Assembly (NCBI GenBank): GCA_013043165.1
Contig: JABDOQ010000005.1
Coordinates: 1 to 48,103 of the forward strand
Source of the DNA: Woeseiaceae bacterium
Lineage (GTDB): Bacteria > Pseudomonadota > Gammaproteobacteria > Steroidobacterales > Woeseiaceae
Direction of reading: 5' to 3'
DNA: 48,103 nt
The notes below the pieces were generated by a model. That model ran no database searches. It was not told the origin of the DNA and worked only from the letters and a program-made list of their open reading frames with translations. The translations under genes were made by a program, and so were the position numbers. Shown here piece by piece: positions 16,178 to 24,434 of this stretch; within the stretch, counting starts at the first letter, position 1, and each line of letters begins with the position of its first letter.

Positions 16178-17506
16178 ATGAATAGCAAAAAACTTAAAGA
16201 ACTCGCGTTGGCAGCTGTTGTACTGGGTTTGAGCAGCACAGCATTCGCCGGCCCAGACAATAACTTCAACCATTCGGTTGCAGGATCGTCAATGGCAAAT
16301 GAAGACAGTACGGCGACAACCACTACAGACAACAGTGATAACAGCACGTACAGCGACACAAGCGACCATAGCGATAACAGCAATGACAGCACGAATAATG
16401 GCGCTACTTCGGACAATTCAAGCGCTTCGGCTGCCGACGGCAGCGCTGCTATCGCAGTTTCGGATACGTTAAATGACAACGGCAACGATAGTTCGAATAA
16501 TTCCGATAATTCGAACAACAGCGATAACTCGAACAACAGCACGAATAACGATGTTGCATCCGACAACGGCAGCGCATCGGCGGCTGATGGTTCATTGTCG
16601 GTGAGCACGATGAATACGCTGAACGACAACGGCAATGACAACTCGGATAACAGCGACAACTCTGACAACAGCGATTCTTCGGATGGTAGCAGCGCGTTCG
16701 CAGGCGGCCAGGCGGCGTCTGCCAACAACGGCAGCACATCTTCTGTTGATAACAGCGACAATTCCGATTCGAGCGGTGTATTGGGGGCCGGTGATTCAGC
16801 CGTCGCCAACAACGGCGGTGTCGCAAACCTGGACAGCAGCGACAACTCGGATGACAGTTCCGCGAGCGGAGACAGCCAGGGTGCGGCCGCAAATAATGGC
16901 AGCACCTCGACGGTCGACAACAGCGATAACTCGATAGAAAACGAAGCTGAAGCGCATGGTTTCGCGGCCGCTGCCAACAACAACAGCACTTCGGACGTCA
17001 ATAACAGCGACAATTCCGACAACAGCGACAATTCGAATAACAGCGACAACTCTGATAACAGCGACAACTCGATTGAGAATGAGGCCGAGGCTTATGATTA
17101 TTCGGCAGCGGCAAACAACAACAGCACCTCTGATGTAGATAACTCGGACAACTCTGACAACTCGGACAACTCCGACAATTCTGACAACAGCGATAACAGC
17201 GACAGCTCCGACAACAGCTTCGCTGGTGCGGCAGGAGGCTCGGCTGCAGCTAACAATGGCGGTACTGCGACGATCGACAACAGCGTCTCGCTCGGTGGCA
17301 TCGCGATTAATACTTCAGCGCTTTCGGGCAGTGTCACGGGCAACCACGTCCAGACCGCTGTGAAAGACGGATCCGCCGTTACAACAGGTAACTCGATCAC
17401 CGATTCCTTTACTGACAGTGCTGGTATCAACGTTATCGGACAAAACGCCGGCAACAACAGCCTGATTCAGCAAAACGTAAACGTTCAGTCGAACATGGAG
17501 TTATGA
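16178..17506 (+). CDS. Secreted Asp-Asn-Ser repeat protein, copy 2 (putative fibre/matrix subunit)
   Basis: 442 residues, paralogous to the upstream gene along its whole length. The signal peptide ends near SSTAFA (about residue 24). The shared start SSMAN is followed by Asp-Asn-Ser runs, SASAADGS modules, AAANNNSTSDV modules with IENEAEA closers, and the shared tail DNSVSLGGIAI. The C-terminal motif is GQNAGNNSLIQQNVNVQ. It has no Cys. AAGGAAG precedes the ATG by about 7 bases. The 42-base gap to copy 1 and the same strand imply co-transcription. Two slightly different major/minor subunits would parallel FapB and FapC. A strong hairpin follows the stop. Confidence 0.8.
   Translation: MNSKKLKELALAAVVLGLSSTAFAGPDNNFNHSVAGSSMANEDSTATTTTDNSDNSTYSDTSDHSDNSNDSTNNGATSDNSSASAADGSAAIAVSDTLNDNGNDSSNNSDNSNNSDNSNNSTNNDVASDNGSASAADGSLSVSTMNTLNDNGNDNSDNSDNSDNSDSSDGSSAFAGGQAASANNGSTSSVDNSDNSDSSGVLGAGDSAVANNGGVANLDSSDNSDDSSASGDSQGAAANNGSTSTVDNSDNSIENEAEAHGFAAAANNNSTSDVNNSDNSDNSDNSNNSDNSDNSDNSIENEAEAYDYSAAANNNSTSDVDNSDNSDNSDNSDNSDNSDNSDSSDNSFAGAAGGSAAANNGGTATIDNSVSLGGIAINTSALSGSVTGNHVQTAVKDGSAVTTGNSITDSFTDSAGINVIGQNAGNNSLIQQNVNVQSNMEL
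16335..17220 (+). repeat. Degenerate 9-base (Asp-Asn-Ser) codon repeat tract, copy 2
   Basis: Same repeat type as in copy 1, with the longest pure run near 17134-17220 (about nine consecutive Asn-Ser-Asp units). Confidence 0.8.
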
Positions 17507-17522
17507 GCTAACTTGCGATATT

Positions 17523-17548
17523 GCCGCGGAACGCTGATGTTCCGCGGC
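17523..17548 (+). terminator. Strong intercistronic hairpin (attenuator or mRNA-stabilising element)
   Basis: GCCGCGGAAC pairs with GTTCCGCGGC over 10 perfect base pairs with the loop GCTGAT, 16 bases after the stop of the second repeat gene. The following bases (TTATCC) are a poor U-run, so full termination is unlikely. Partial termination or 3'-end protection would give more subunit mRNA than downstream machinery mRNA. Confidence 0.65.
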
Positions 17549-17573
17549 TTATCCTCGGCAGCGCTAAGGAGTA

Positions 17574-17993
17574 ATGATGATGCGACCCTTGCTGAAATGG
17601 ATTGTTATTTCGGCTTTTCTTTCGTTATCGATATCGGCTAATTCTGAAGATGCATTTACTACAGAAGATGTCCCGCCGGCGCCAATAGTTGAGACTCCGT
17701 TGCTGGAGCTCGCGGCCTTTGAGGACGCTGGAACCCTCAGCGATGACGAACTCAATAAGCATCGCGCGCGCGAAGAAATTAAAGTCGATCAAATAACGCT
17801 TAATAACCAGGATCAGGATGGCGATGTTACAGACAATGTAGCGATCGGTAATACCAATGGCGACAACGTTATCAATGGCCAGGCGTTTAGCGATTCGTCG
17901 GGGTTCTTGAGCTCCGTTCAGAACACCGGCAACAACGTACTGATACAAAACTCAACGATCATAAATGTTTCGGTCGAAACGCCGAGCAACTAG
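17574..17993 (+). CDS. Small secreted protein of the Fap-like cluster (FapA-like position or minor subunit)
   Basis: 139 residues from the first of three successive ATGs (17574, 17577, 17580). AAGGAG at 17566-17571 is best spaced for the third. A signal peptide ends near residues 20-24. The mature protein has an acidic, Pro-containing N-terminal half, the charged segment HRAREEIKVDQITL, and an Asn/Gln/Gly-rich C-terminal half with GNTNGDNVINGQ and VQNTGNNVLIQNSTIINV. That tail resembles the C-termini of the two repeat proteins. It has no Cys. It could be a minor fibre component, nucleator or chaperone; assignment as FapA is by context only. Confidence 0.72.
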   Translation: MMMRPLLKWIVISAFLSLSISANSEDAFTTEDVPPAPIVETPLLELAAFEDAGTLSDDELNKHRAREEIKVDQITLNNQDQDGDVTDNVAIGNTNGDNVINGQAFSDSSGFLSSVQNTGNNVLIQNSTIINVSVETPSN

Positions 17994-18069
17994 ATCTGCG
18001 TAACTTTGCCAATGACAGGAATTGAGGATAAGGACCAGGAGTCCGTGCAATAGGAACGAATCAGAGACC

Positions 18070-18783
18070 ATGAGACGTAGATCTTCAAAAATGCAACTGG
18101 CCGGGCTGATAGTTGGCGCCGGCCTGGTGCTTTTTCAGGCATCGGCGAGTGTCGCAGGTACGGTCTGGATTCCTGATGCGGCTGGCATTTCCAACGTGTC
18201 CGCGGCGAGCCTGCAGGAATCAAAATACAGGCAGGTGGTTCGTCAGCAATATGACTTCAGCTGCGGCTCGGCAGCGCTCGCGACGCTCCTCACCTATCAC
18301 TACAACCACAGGATTGACGAGCAGGACGCGTTCGGCGCTATGTATGCTGCCGGCGACAAGGAAAAAATCGCGGCTGCAGGATTCTCCCTGCTCGATATGA
18401 AGACCTACCTGGAGTCGATCGGCTATGTTGCGGATGGCTACCAGGCGTCGTTGGATACCCTGGAAAACGCCGGCGTACCTGCGATCGCGCTGATTAACTA
18501 TCGAGGTTACCGGCATTTCGTCGTCGTCAAAGGCATCGCGAACGACGAGGTGCTCATCGGAGACCCGGCTCTGGGCATGAAGTTCATGTCACGAATTGAG
18601 TTCGAAGGTCTTTGGGATAATGGCGTCCTGTTCATTATCAAGAACAAACCGGATATTGGACGACAGTATTTCAACCAGTCATCCGAGTGGAGTTTATTGG
18701 CGCGTGCTCCAATGGGCGCTGCGCTATCTTCCGACAGCCTCGCGCAGTTGACGGTCGGATTACCGCGAATGGGAGATTTTTGA
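18070..18783 (+). CDS. C39 family cysteine peptidase (FapD-like)
   Basis: 237 residues with an N-terminal signal or anchor (about 8-31), so the domain faces the periplasm. The C39 signature is complete: oxyanion Gln59/Gln60 and nucleophile Cys65 in QQYDFSCGSAALATLL, His149 in RHFVVVKG, and Asp165 in IGDPALG. C39 domains cut after double-glycine leaders in bacteriocin exporters; the stand-alone secreted version resembles FapD of the Pseudomonas fap operon. A TTG at 18022 is in frame but would add a polar, arginine-rich extension before the signal; the ATG at 18070 is preferred. The next gene starts 1 base after the stop and encodes a protein with an RGG site, the likely substrate. Confidence 0.87.
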   Translation: MRRRSSKMQLAGLIVGAGLVLFQASASVAGTVWIPDAAGISNVSAASLQESKYRQVVRQQYDFSCGSAALATLLTYHYNHRIDEQDAFGAMYAAGDKEKIAAAGFSLLDMKTYLESIGYVADGYQASLDTLENAGVPAIALINYRGYRHFVVVKGIANDEVLIGDPALGMKFMSRIEFEGLWDNGVLFIIKNKPDIGRQYFNQSSEWSLLARAPMGAALSSDSLAQLTVGLPRMGDF

Positions 18784-18784
18784 G

Positions 18785-19936
18785 TTGAGCATAGCGACAT
18801 CAGGTCAGACGTCTCGAGCGTTGCAGCTGGACAGGCTCGTAGCGACGTATGCACAGGTCGGCGCGGAGCAGAAGCGCCAGAACAAAAAAAGAAACGCTCT
18901 GAGAATCGGCAGAAGCGCTGCCATCGCCGGCGCAGGATTGTTGTTGTCGATAACATGCGTCTCGCTGCTGCAGAATCTCGGTAGCGTGTCTGCGCCAGCC
19001 TTGCCGACGATCAGTCAGAGCGACGTCGACCAGCTCGTCAATGACCGCGCAGAATTCACTGAGAAACTCCTTATCCTGGAGCAGCAAATTGCAGGCATTC
19101 AGGGTCAAAAGCAGGCTCTGCAGGTGCAACGAGCTGAATTCGTTGAACAGAGTGCGCTGCTTGCCCAACTACTCGAGGAGGCTGGCACGAAGCAGACGAC
19201 TCTGGAAAGTCAGCAGCAACAGGGGTCTCAGCTGGACCAGGAAATTGCGGCGATTTCGGCGCAGAGAAAAGCGCTCGAGAAGCGCTGGGAGCAGTTCGAA
19301 GCGCAGGGTGAACTGCTCGCAATGGAAATTATTGCTGTCAACGCGCAGCGCAAGGAGCTTGAGTCGCAGCGCCACCAGATTGATCGCCAGCGACAAGAGC
19401 TTGCAGAAATGCTCGAGCGGGCGCAGGGCCTGTATCGTAGCAACAGCAGCAATGCCGGTGATGCCGGCAGGGATGGGTCGCTGGATACGACAGCGGCGGT
19501 CGCCGACGAAAATGTATTCAGTACCTATACATACGACTCTCTGCTAGTCGACACAGCTGAACTTGACCGTATGCGCGGCGGCTTCAGCGTTGGTGAGGGT
19601 CTCGATGTTTCTTTCGGCTTTACGCAGACAGGTTCGGTGAACGGCATAGACCAGTTCACAAACAGCTTCAAGATTGACAGCGTTGGATCAGGACTCGGCA
19701 ACGTTGACATGTCCAATATGAACTCGGTGCTGCTGCAGAATGGCTCCGGCAATATCGTCTCAACCGGCGTGCTCGATTCACTCTCGGATACGTTTGGCAA
19801 CGTCATCCAGAATACGCTTGATGACCAGGTTATTTCGACAACCACAGTCTTCGACATCTCGCTGCAAAATGTGTCGGGGACCTTACAGGGGTTGCACGGG
19901 GAACAGGCGCTGGCCGACAGCCTTGGAAGTTATTGA
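18785..19936 (+). CDS. Membrane-anchored coiled-coil protein with internal RGG site, likely C39 substrate
   Basis: 383 residues. A short cytoplasmic N-terminus and one hydrophobic helix (about 43-66) lead a Gln/Glu-rich coiled coil (about 75-215), a linker, then ELDRMRGGF at about 259-267 and a 117-residue C-terminal domain. That domain is Gly/Ser/Asn/Val-rich (VGEGLDVSFGFTQTG, MNSVLLQNGSGNIVSTG, FDISLQNVSGTL) and reads like an amyloid or beta-structured module. The motif D-x-M-R-G-G before a new domain looks like a double-glycine leader. The TTG start has GGAG 9 bases upstream and is almost coupled to the peptidase stop. It may be FapE-like by position, but the layout is not one I can name. 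Confidence 0.75.
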   Translation: MSIATSGQTSRALQLDRLVATYAQVGAEQKRQNKKRNALRIGRSAAIAGAGLLLSITCVSLLQNLGSVSAPALPTISQSDVDQLVNDRAEFTEKLLILEQQIAGIQGQKQALQVQRAEFVEQSALLAQLLEEAGTKQTTLESQQQQGSQLDQEIAAISAQRKALEKRWEQFEAQGELLAMEIIAVNAQRKELESQRHQIDRQRQELAEMLERAQGLYRSNSSNAGDAGRDGSLDTTAAVADENVFSTYTYDSLLVDTAELDRMRGGFSVGEGLDVSFGFTQTGSVNGIDQFTNSFKIDSVGSGLGNVDMSNMNSVLLQNGSGNIVSTGVLDSLSDTFGNVIQNTLDDQVISTTTVFDISLQNVSGTLQGLHGEQALADSLGSY

Positions 19937-19961
19937 CACACGCAAAGGATAGCGACTCAGA

Positions 19962-21230
19962 ATGAACAGCAAATTCGCAACACTCATATTATCTTTGGCA
20001 ACGCTGCTTGTGTCGCAGCCCGTACTAGCGGCTGCCAAGGAGCAACCGACGAACCGAGAAATCCTGAAGAAAATGGAGGAAGTTAACGCTCAGTATTCCG
20101 AATTGCTGGATAAGATGGACAGCATTGATCGTCAGCGGCGCCAGCTCGAGCTGCTGATGTACCAAATCGATGATCTCGAACAATATCGGGGCGGCATGGA
20201 CGTTGAAGATGCGTCGCCCGAGGCTGTCGAGGTTGCAACCGAACGGAAGAAGGAACTGGAAGCACAAACCCAGGCGATGCCCGACCTGCCGCGCGTCAGC
20301 AGCGACGTGGGCGGCGTGCTGACGCCGAAAGGTCGATTGACGATCGAGCCTTCGATGGGCTACTCGTATTCTTCGGTCAATCGTATCGCCATCGAAGGGT
20401 TCACGATTTTGCCCGCGCTGCTGGTCGGTATTATCGACGTTGTCGAGGCTGATCGTGATACCTACACTGCACGGTTGACGGCACGGTACGGTGTCACGAA
20501 CCGCCTGGAGGCTGAAGTTTCCGGATCCTGGGTGTATCGTGACGACGCGACCAGGTCGCGTGAGTTTCTAACCGGCGCAGTCGAAGATTCAGTATACAAG
20601 GCACAGGGAAAGGGGCTGGGCGATATCGAATTCGGTCTTCGCTATCAGTTTGAACGGCGCAGGCCGACATCGCCATTTCTCGTCGGAAACCTGAGGGTCA
20701 AGACGGACACAGGTACGGATCCGTTTGAGATTGCGACGATGTCAAGTCTCTCCGGTCAGCCGCGTTTCTCCAACGAGCTGCCGACGGGTTCCGGGTTCTG
20801 GAGCATCAACCCGAGCCTGACGTTCATTTATCCGTCGGATCCCGTCGTGTTCTTCGGTAGCGTTGGTTATCTCTGGACGCTGGAAGACGACAAGGGTACG
20901 TCGACTGATGACGAGGGAAACATCACGGGTTTTGGCAAAGTAGATCCGGGTGACGCCTATCGAGCCAGTTTCGGATTGGGCCTTGGCCTCAACGAGAATT
21001 CTTCATTCAGTATCAGCTATCAGCTGGATCAGTTCACACGAACGAAGATTGAAACCGCGCCCGGCCAGAGTATCGCAGGATCTGACGTGACGGTCGGCAA
21101 ACTGCTGATCGGCTATTCACTTCGAACCTCCGACGGCACACCGCTCAACCTGGCGGTTGGCATCGGCACTACTGATGACGCGCCCGACACCGACCTGACG
21201 TTCCGTATACCGTTCAATTTCGGCCAATAG
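19962..21230 (+). CDS. Outer-membrane beta-barrel with N-terminal coiled coil (FapF-like channel)
   Basis: 422 residues. A signal peptide ends near PVLAA (about residue 24). A heptad-rich helix (about 32-72, EILKKMEEVNAQYSELLDKM) is followed by a linker and, from about 110, alternating amphipathic strands separated by Gly/Asp turns to the end (GKLLIGYSL, FRIPFNFGQ). Pseudomonas FapF has just this order: signal, trimerising coiled coil, plug helix, 12-stranded barrel exporting amyloid subunits. Length agrees. As the last gene of the cluster, it is the predicted export channel for the repeat proteins. An unrelated MetA-type outer membrane transporter is the alternative. Confidence 0.8.
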   Translation: MNSKFATLILSLATLLVSQPVLAAAKEQPTNREILKKMEEVNAQYSELLDKMDSIDRQRRQLELLMYQIDDLEQYRGGMDVEDASPEAVEVATERKKELEAQTQAMPDLPRVSSDVGGVLTPKGRLTIEPSMGYSYSSVNRIAIEGFTILPALLVGIIDVVEADRDTYTARLTARYGVTNRLEAEVSGSWVYRDDATRSREFLTGAVEDSVYKAQGKGLGDIEFGLRYQFERRRPTSPFLVGNLRVKTDTGTDPFEIATMSSLSGQPRFSNELPTGSGFWSINPSLTFIYPSDPVVFFGSVGYLWTLEDDKGTSTDDEGNITGFGKVDPGDAYRASFGLGLGLNENSSFSISYQLDQFTRTKIETAPGQSIAGSDVTVGKLLIGYSLRTSDGTPLNLAVGIGTTDDAPDTDLTFRIPFNFGQ

Positions 21231-21385
21231 CCCGGTTCTGCGGCCCGGCGCCCGATGTCGTCGACGATTTCAACAAGGCTTTAGCCCGACCGCCTGAGCA
21301 AGATCGACGCGACACCCAAGTGACTATACCGGTTGCCCCAGCGGGGACAATGCGCCAAAGTACGGCCTTCTGACGTCAGGGCCCT

Positions 21386-22054
21386 GTGCCAAGGACCTCA
21401 TCTGTGCTGCAACCGTTCGAAGACATCGAAGCCCGCATCATTGGCTGCCTGATCGAGAAATCGATCGTTACGCCGGACCAGTATCCACTGACACTCAACG
21501 GCCTGACCAACGCCTGCAATCAGAAGTCCGCGCGCAACCCGGTTATGGCCTTGCAGCAGGGCGAGGTTCAACATGCGCTGCGAATACTCGAGGCGAAACA
21601 CCTGGTGCAGATGGAGGAGAACTTCAAGAGCCGGACCGAGAAGTATCTGCAACGGTTTTGCAACACGCGCTACAGTGATCTCCAGTTCGATTCTGCGGAG
21701 CTCGCCATTGTCTGTCTGCTGTTATTGCGTGGTCCGCAGACGCCCGGTGAACTGCGGGCGCGCAGCGGTCGCCTGCACGTGTTTGCCGACAACGCTGAAG
21801 TGCTGGCGGCCCTGAAGCGCTTGATGGTGCGAGACGGAGACCCTTTAATAGTTGAGCTGCCGCGTACGCCGGGTCGCAAGGACTCCGAGTACATGCACCT
21901 GTTTGGTGGCCCGATCGATCTTGAGGAATACGCAAATACCGCCAGGACAGCGACACCCGCCGTTTCATCGAAACACGCGTCTGTGGCAGAGTTAACGGAA
22001 CGGGTCGCGCAGCTCGAAGCTGACGTGGCTGAGCTGAAGAAGATGCTGCAATAA
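21386..22054 (+). CDS. yceH: YceH family protein (UPF0502/DUF480)
   Basis: 222 residues. The N-terminal winged-helix pair is evident: ARIIGCLIEKSIVTPDQYPL, LNGLTNACNQKSARNPVM, then the second unit AIVCLLLLRGPQTPGELRAR and GRLHVFAD. A conserved LPRTPGRKDSEYMHLFGG follows, and a short C-terminal coiled coil (VAQLEADVAELKKML) ends it. This matches the YceH family in size and order; its role is poorly defined but the fold is that of a DNA-binding protein. The start is a GTG at 21386; another GTG at 21404 is possible. It stands between the fibre-like cluster and the efflux operon. Confidence 0.9.
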   Translation: MPRTSSVLQPFEDIEARIIGCLIEKSIVTPDQYPLTLNGLTNACNQKSARNPVMALQQGEVQHALRILEAKHLVQMEENFKSRTEKYLQRFCNTRYSDLQFDSAELAIVCLLLLRGPQTPGELRARSGRLHVFADNAEVLAALKRLMVRDGDPLIVELPRTPGRKDSEYMHLFGGPIDLEEYANTARTATPAVSSKHASVAELTERVAQLEADVAELKKMLQ

Positions 22055-22079
22055 GGCACCCCAAAGAACGGAGTTTTGC

Positions 22080-24434
22080 ATGTCGCTGTCTGCGGTAGCA
22101 CGCTATCGATGGAATACAGGTCTTCTCTTGTGCGTGGTAATGCTGTTCGCGACACCGGTCGCAGCGCAGCAGCAGTTCGTTGTTGCCGTTGTGGGCGACG
22201 GTCCCGCAGATCGCTTTGCCGAGCAGCATCAAAAATACATCGATGAGCTGCTTACGCTAACTGCGAACGAATTTGACGTTCAAATACGGCGCTCTGCCGG
22301 TAAATGGAGCAGAGAGTCGATCAACGCGGTGCTTGACAACGCCTATGCGGATCCCGAGATCGACATGGTGCTCGCAACCGGCTTCCTGGCGAACCAGATC
22401 GCGGCCATCAGGCGGGAATATTCCAAACCGACGTTTCTTCCGCAGATCATTGATACCGGGCTCATCGTCGGAGATCCGGCAATTGGTCGCTCCGGCGTGC
22501 GCAACCTCAACTACCTGAGCGCCTACGCGAATTTCGCCGAGGATCTCGACACGCTGTCGCGGTTCACTCCGTATCGTAATCTGATCCTGTTCGTCGATGC
22601 CGGCCTGCTGTCGGCGATTCCCGCGCTGCGCGACGCGGCTCTTGCTGCCAGTGCCGAGAGAGGCATCAATCTGAACGAGGTCACCCATGATGGCGTCGAT
22701 CATGAGCTGATGAATCGTGTACCGGCTGAAACCGATGCCGTCTTTATCGCCGGCTTGCCGCGCATGCCCGAGGAGGCTTTCGATCGCCTGATCCAGGGGA
22801 TCAACGCCGCTGGGCTGCCGAGCTACAGTTTCGCCGGCGTTACCGACGTCGAGCGGGGGCTGCTCGTTACCGATTCCGAGCCGCGCGACGTTGACCGTCA
22901 GGCACGTTTGAACGCGCTCAATATGCAGGCCGTAATGCTCGGTGATCGGGCGGAAAAACAACCGACTGAATCGCTACGCAAGGAGCGGCTCACCATCAAT
23001 ATGGCCACAGCAAGGACAATTGGACTGTCGCCGAGTTTCGATCTCCTGGAGGACGCCGTGCTCCTCAATCAAGATGTGGAAGCAAGCGGCGAGCAATTCG
23101 GCCTCGTCGAAATCGCGCGGCTTGCTCTGGAGCAGAATCTGGATCTGCAGGCCGAGTCATTCGGCATGCTGGCGGGGACTGAGGAGATTGCGAGGGCAAG
23201 GGCGAACCTCCTGCCGCAGATTGGTGCTTCGGCGGGCCAGACTTTACGGAGGGACTCGCCGTCGGTGTCGGCAGGCGTATTCGCCGAACGTTCGAGCGAT
23301 GCGGCGATCAGCCTGGATCAACTGCTTTACTCGGATGCCGCCAGCGCGAATCTCAAAATACAGAAGGAGCTACAGCGCACGCGGCTCGCGAGCCTGGACG
23401 AATTCAAATTGGATGTCGTGCAGGCCGCAACGACGTCGTACTACACGGTGCTTAACGCACGCTCGCAGCTCGCCGTGCAAGAAAACAACTTCCGAATTAC
23501 GCGGGCGAACCTCGAGCTGGCTCAAGATCGTGTTCGACTTGGTATGTCGACGCGCGCGGACGTTTATCGCTGGCAGGCCGAGGTCGCGCGGGCGCAGATA
23601 TCGGTCTTGAATGCCCGGGCAGCGTTGAACCAGTCGTGGGAAACGCTCAACCGAATTCTGCACAAGCCCCAGGGCGAACGGCTTGCACTAAGGGAGGCGA
23701 CGTTCGACGAACCCTTCGTCATGAGCCGTGAAGAATTCGATCAGTTGGTGCAGAGTCCGCGGGACTACGCGCATTTTTCTCGTTTCTATATTGATCGTGC
23801 GCTGCGACAGGCGCCGGAGCTGGAGCAATTGATTGGCCAGATCGCGGCAAAACGACGCGAGCTGACAAGCCAGCGGCGCGCCTACTGGTTGCCGGACTTC
23901 TCGGTCGGCGGCCGCTACACGAGCAACCTCGATCAGTCCGGATTGGGCGCCGGGCTACAGGCAGGTCAGGGCCTGGACGACTGGAGCGTCGGCGTACAGG
24001 CAACGTTGCCGTTGTTTTCCGGCGGCCTGAAGAAGGCCAACGTTTCGCGGGCGAGTTTCGAACTCCGGCAACTTGAATCGCTGCGCGCCTCGACCGAGGA
24101 ACGCGTCGAGGAAGCGATTCGTAATCAACTGCATGCGGCACAGGCGGCCTACCAACAAATTGATCTCGCTGCCAGCGCGGCCGAGGCTTCGAGCAAGAAC
24201 TTCAGTCTCGTGAGCGACGCATATGCACGCGGCACTGTGAACATCATCGAATTGCTCGACGCGCAGGATACGAGTTTGGCGGCGTCGGCTGCAGCGGCCG
24301 AATCCCTGTACAACTTCCTGATTACAATTGTGTCGTTGCAGCGAGCTATTGGCGGGTATGACTACCTTTTGTCACGCGAAGACAGGGATGCGTTGGCAGC
24401 CGAATATCGCCAGACACTGACGGGATCCAGATGA
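22080..24434 (+). CDS. Fusion of ABC substrate-binding-like domain and TolC-type outer membrane factor
   Basis: 784 residues, against about 450-500 for ordinary TolC proteins. A signal peptide (cleaved near PVAAQ, residue 30) leads a periplasmic-binding-protein-like domain (about 32-290: FVVAVVGDGPADRF, MVLATGFLANQIAAI, YRNLILFVDAGLL, DAVFIAGLPRM), similar to the ABC_sub_bind family. A TolC/OEP domain follows (about 340-770) with paired helical hairpins and LPQIGASAG and LGMSTRADVYRWQ motifs in the coiled-coil tunnel repeats. It forms the outer-membrane channel of the tripartite pump encoded downstream. The stop overlaps the next start (ATGA). Confidence 0.83.
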   Translation: MSLSAVARYRWNTGLLLCVVMLFATPVAAQQQFVVAVVGDGPADRFAEQHQKYIDELLTLTANEFDVQIRRSAGKWSRESINAVLDNAYADPEIDMVLATGFLANQIAAIRREYSKPTFLPQIIDTGLIVGDPAIGRSGVRNLNYLSAYANFAEDLDTLSRFTPYRNLILFVDAGLLSAIPALRDAALAASAERGINLNEVTHDGVDHELMNRVPAETDAVFIAGLPRMPEEAFDRLIQGINAAGLPSYSFAGVTDVERGLLVTDSEPRDVDRQARLNALNMQAVMLGDRAEKQPTESLRKERLTINMATARTIGLSPSFDLLEDAVLLNQDVEASGEQFGLVEIARLALEQNLDLQAESFGMLAGTEEIARARANLLPQIGASAGQTLRRDSPSVSAGVFAERSSDAAISLDQLLYSDAASANLKIQKELQRTRLASLDEFKLDVVQAATTSYYTVLNARSQLAVQENNFRITRANLELAQDRVRLGMSTRADVYRWQAEVARAQISVLNARAALNQSWETLNRILHKPQGERLALREATFDEPFVMSREEFDQLVQSPRDYAHFSRFYIDRALRQAPELEQLIGQIAAKRRELTSQRRAYWLPDFSVGGRYTSNLDQSGLGAGLQAGQGLDDWSVGVQATLPLFSGGLKKANVSRASFELRQLESLRASTEERVEEAIRNQLHAAQAAYQQIDLAASAAEASSKNFSLVSDAYARGTVNIIELLDAQDTSLAASAAAAESLYNFLITIVSLQRAIGGYDYLLSREDRDALAAEYRQTLTGSR

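Noticed and set aside
14945..17220. CRISPR-like or tandem non-coding repeat array.
   Set aside because: The repeats are degenerate, in codon phase, and encode Asp-Asn-Ser; there are no equal-length spacers.
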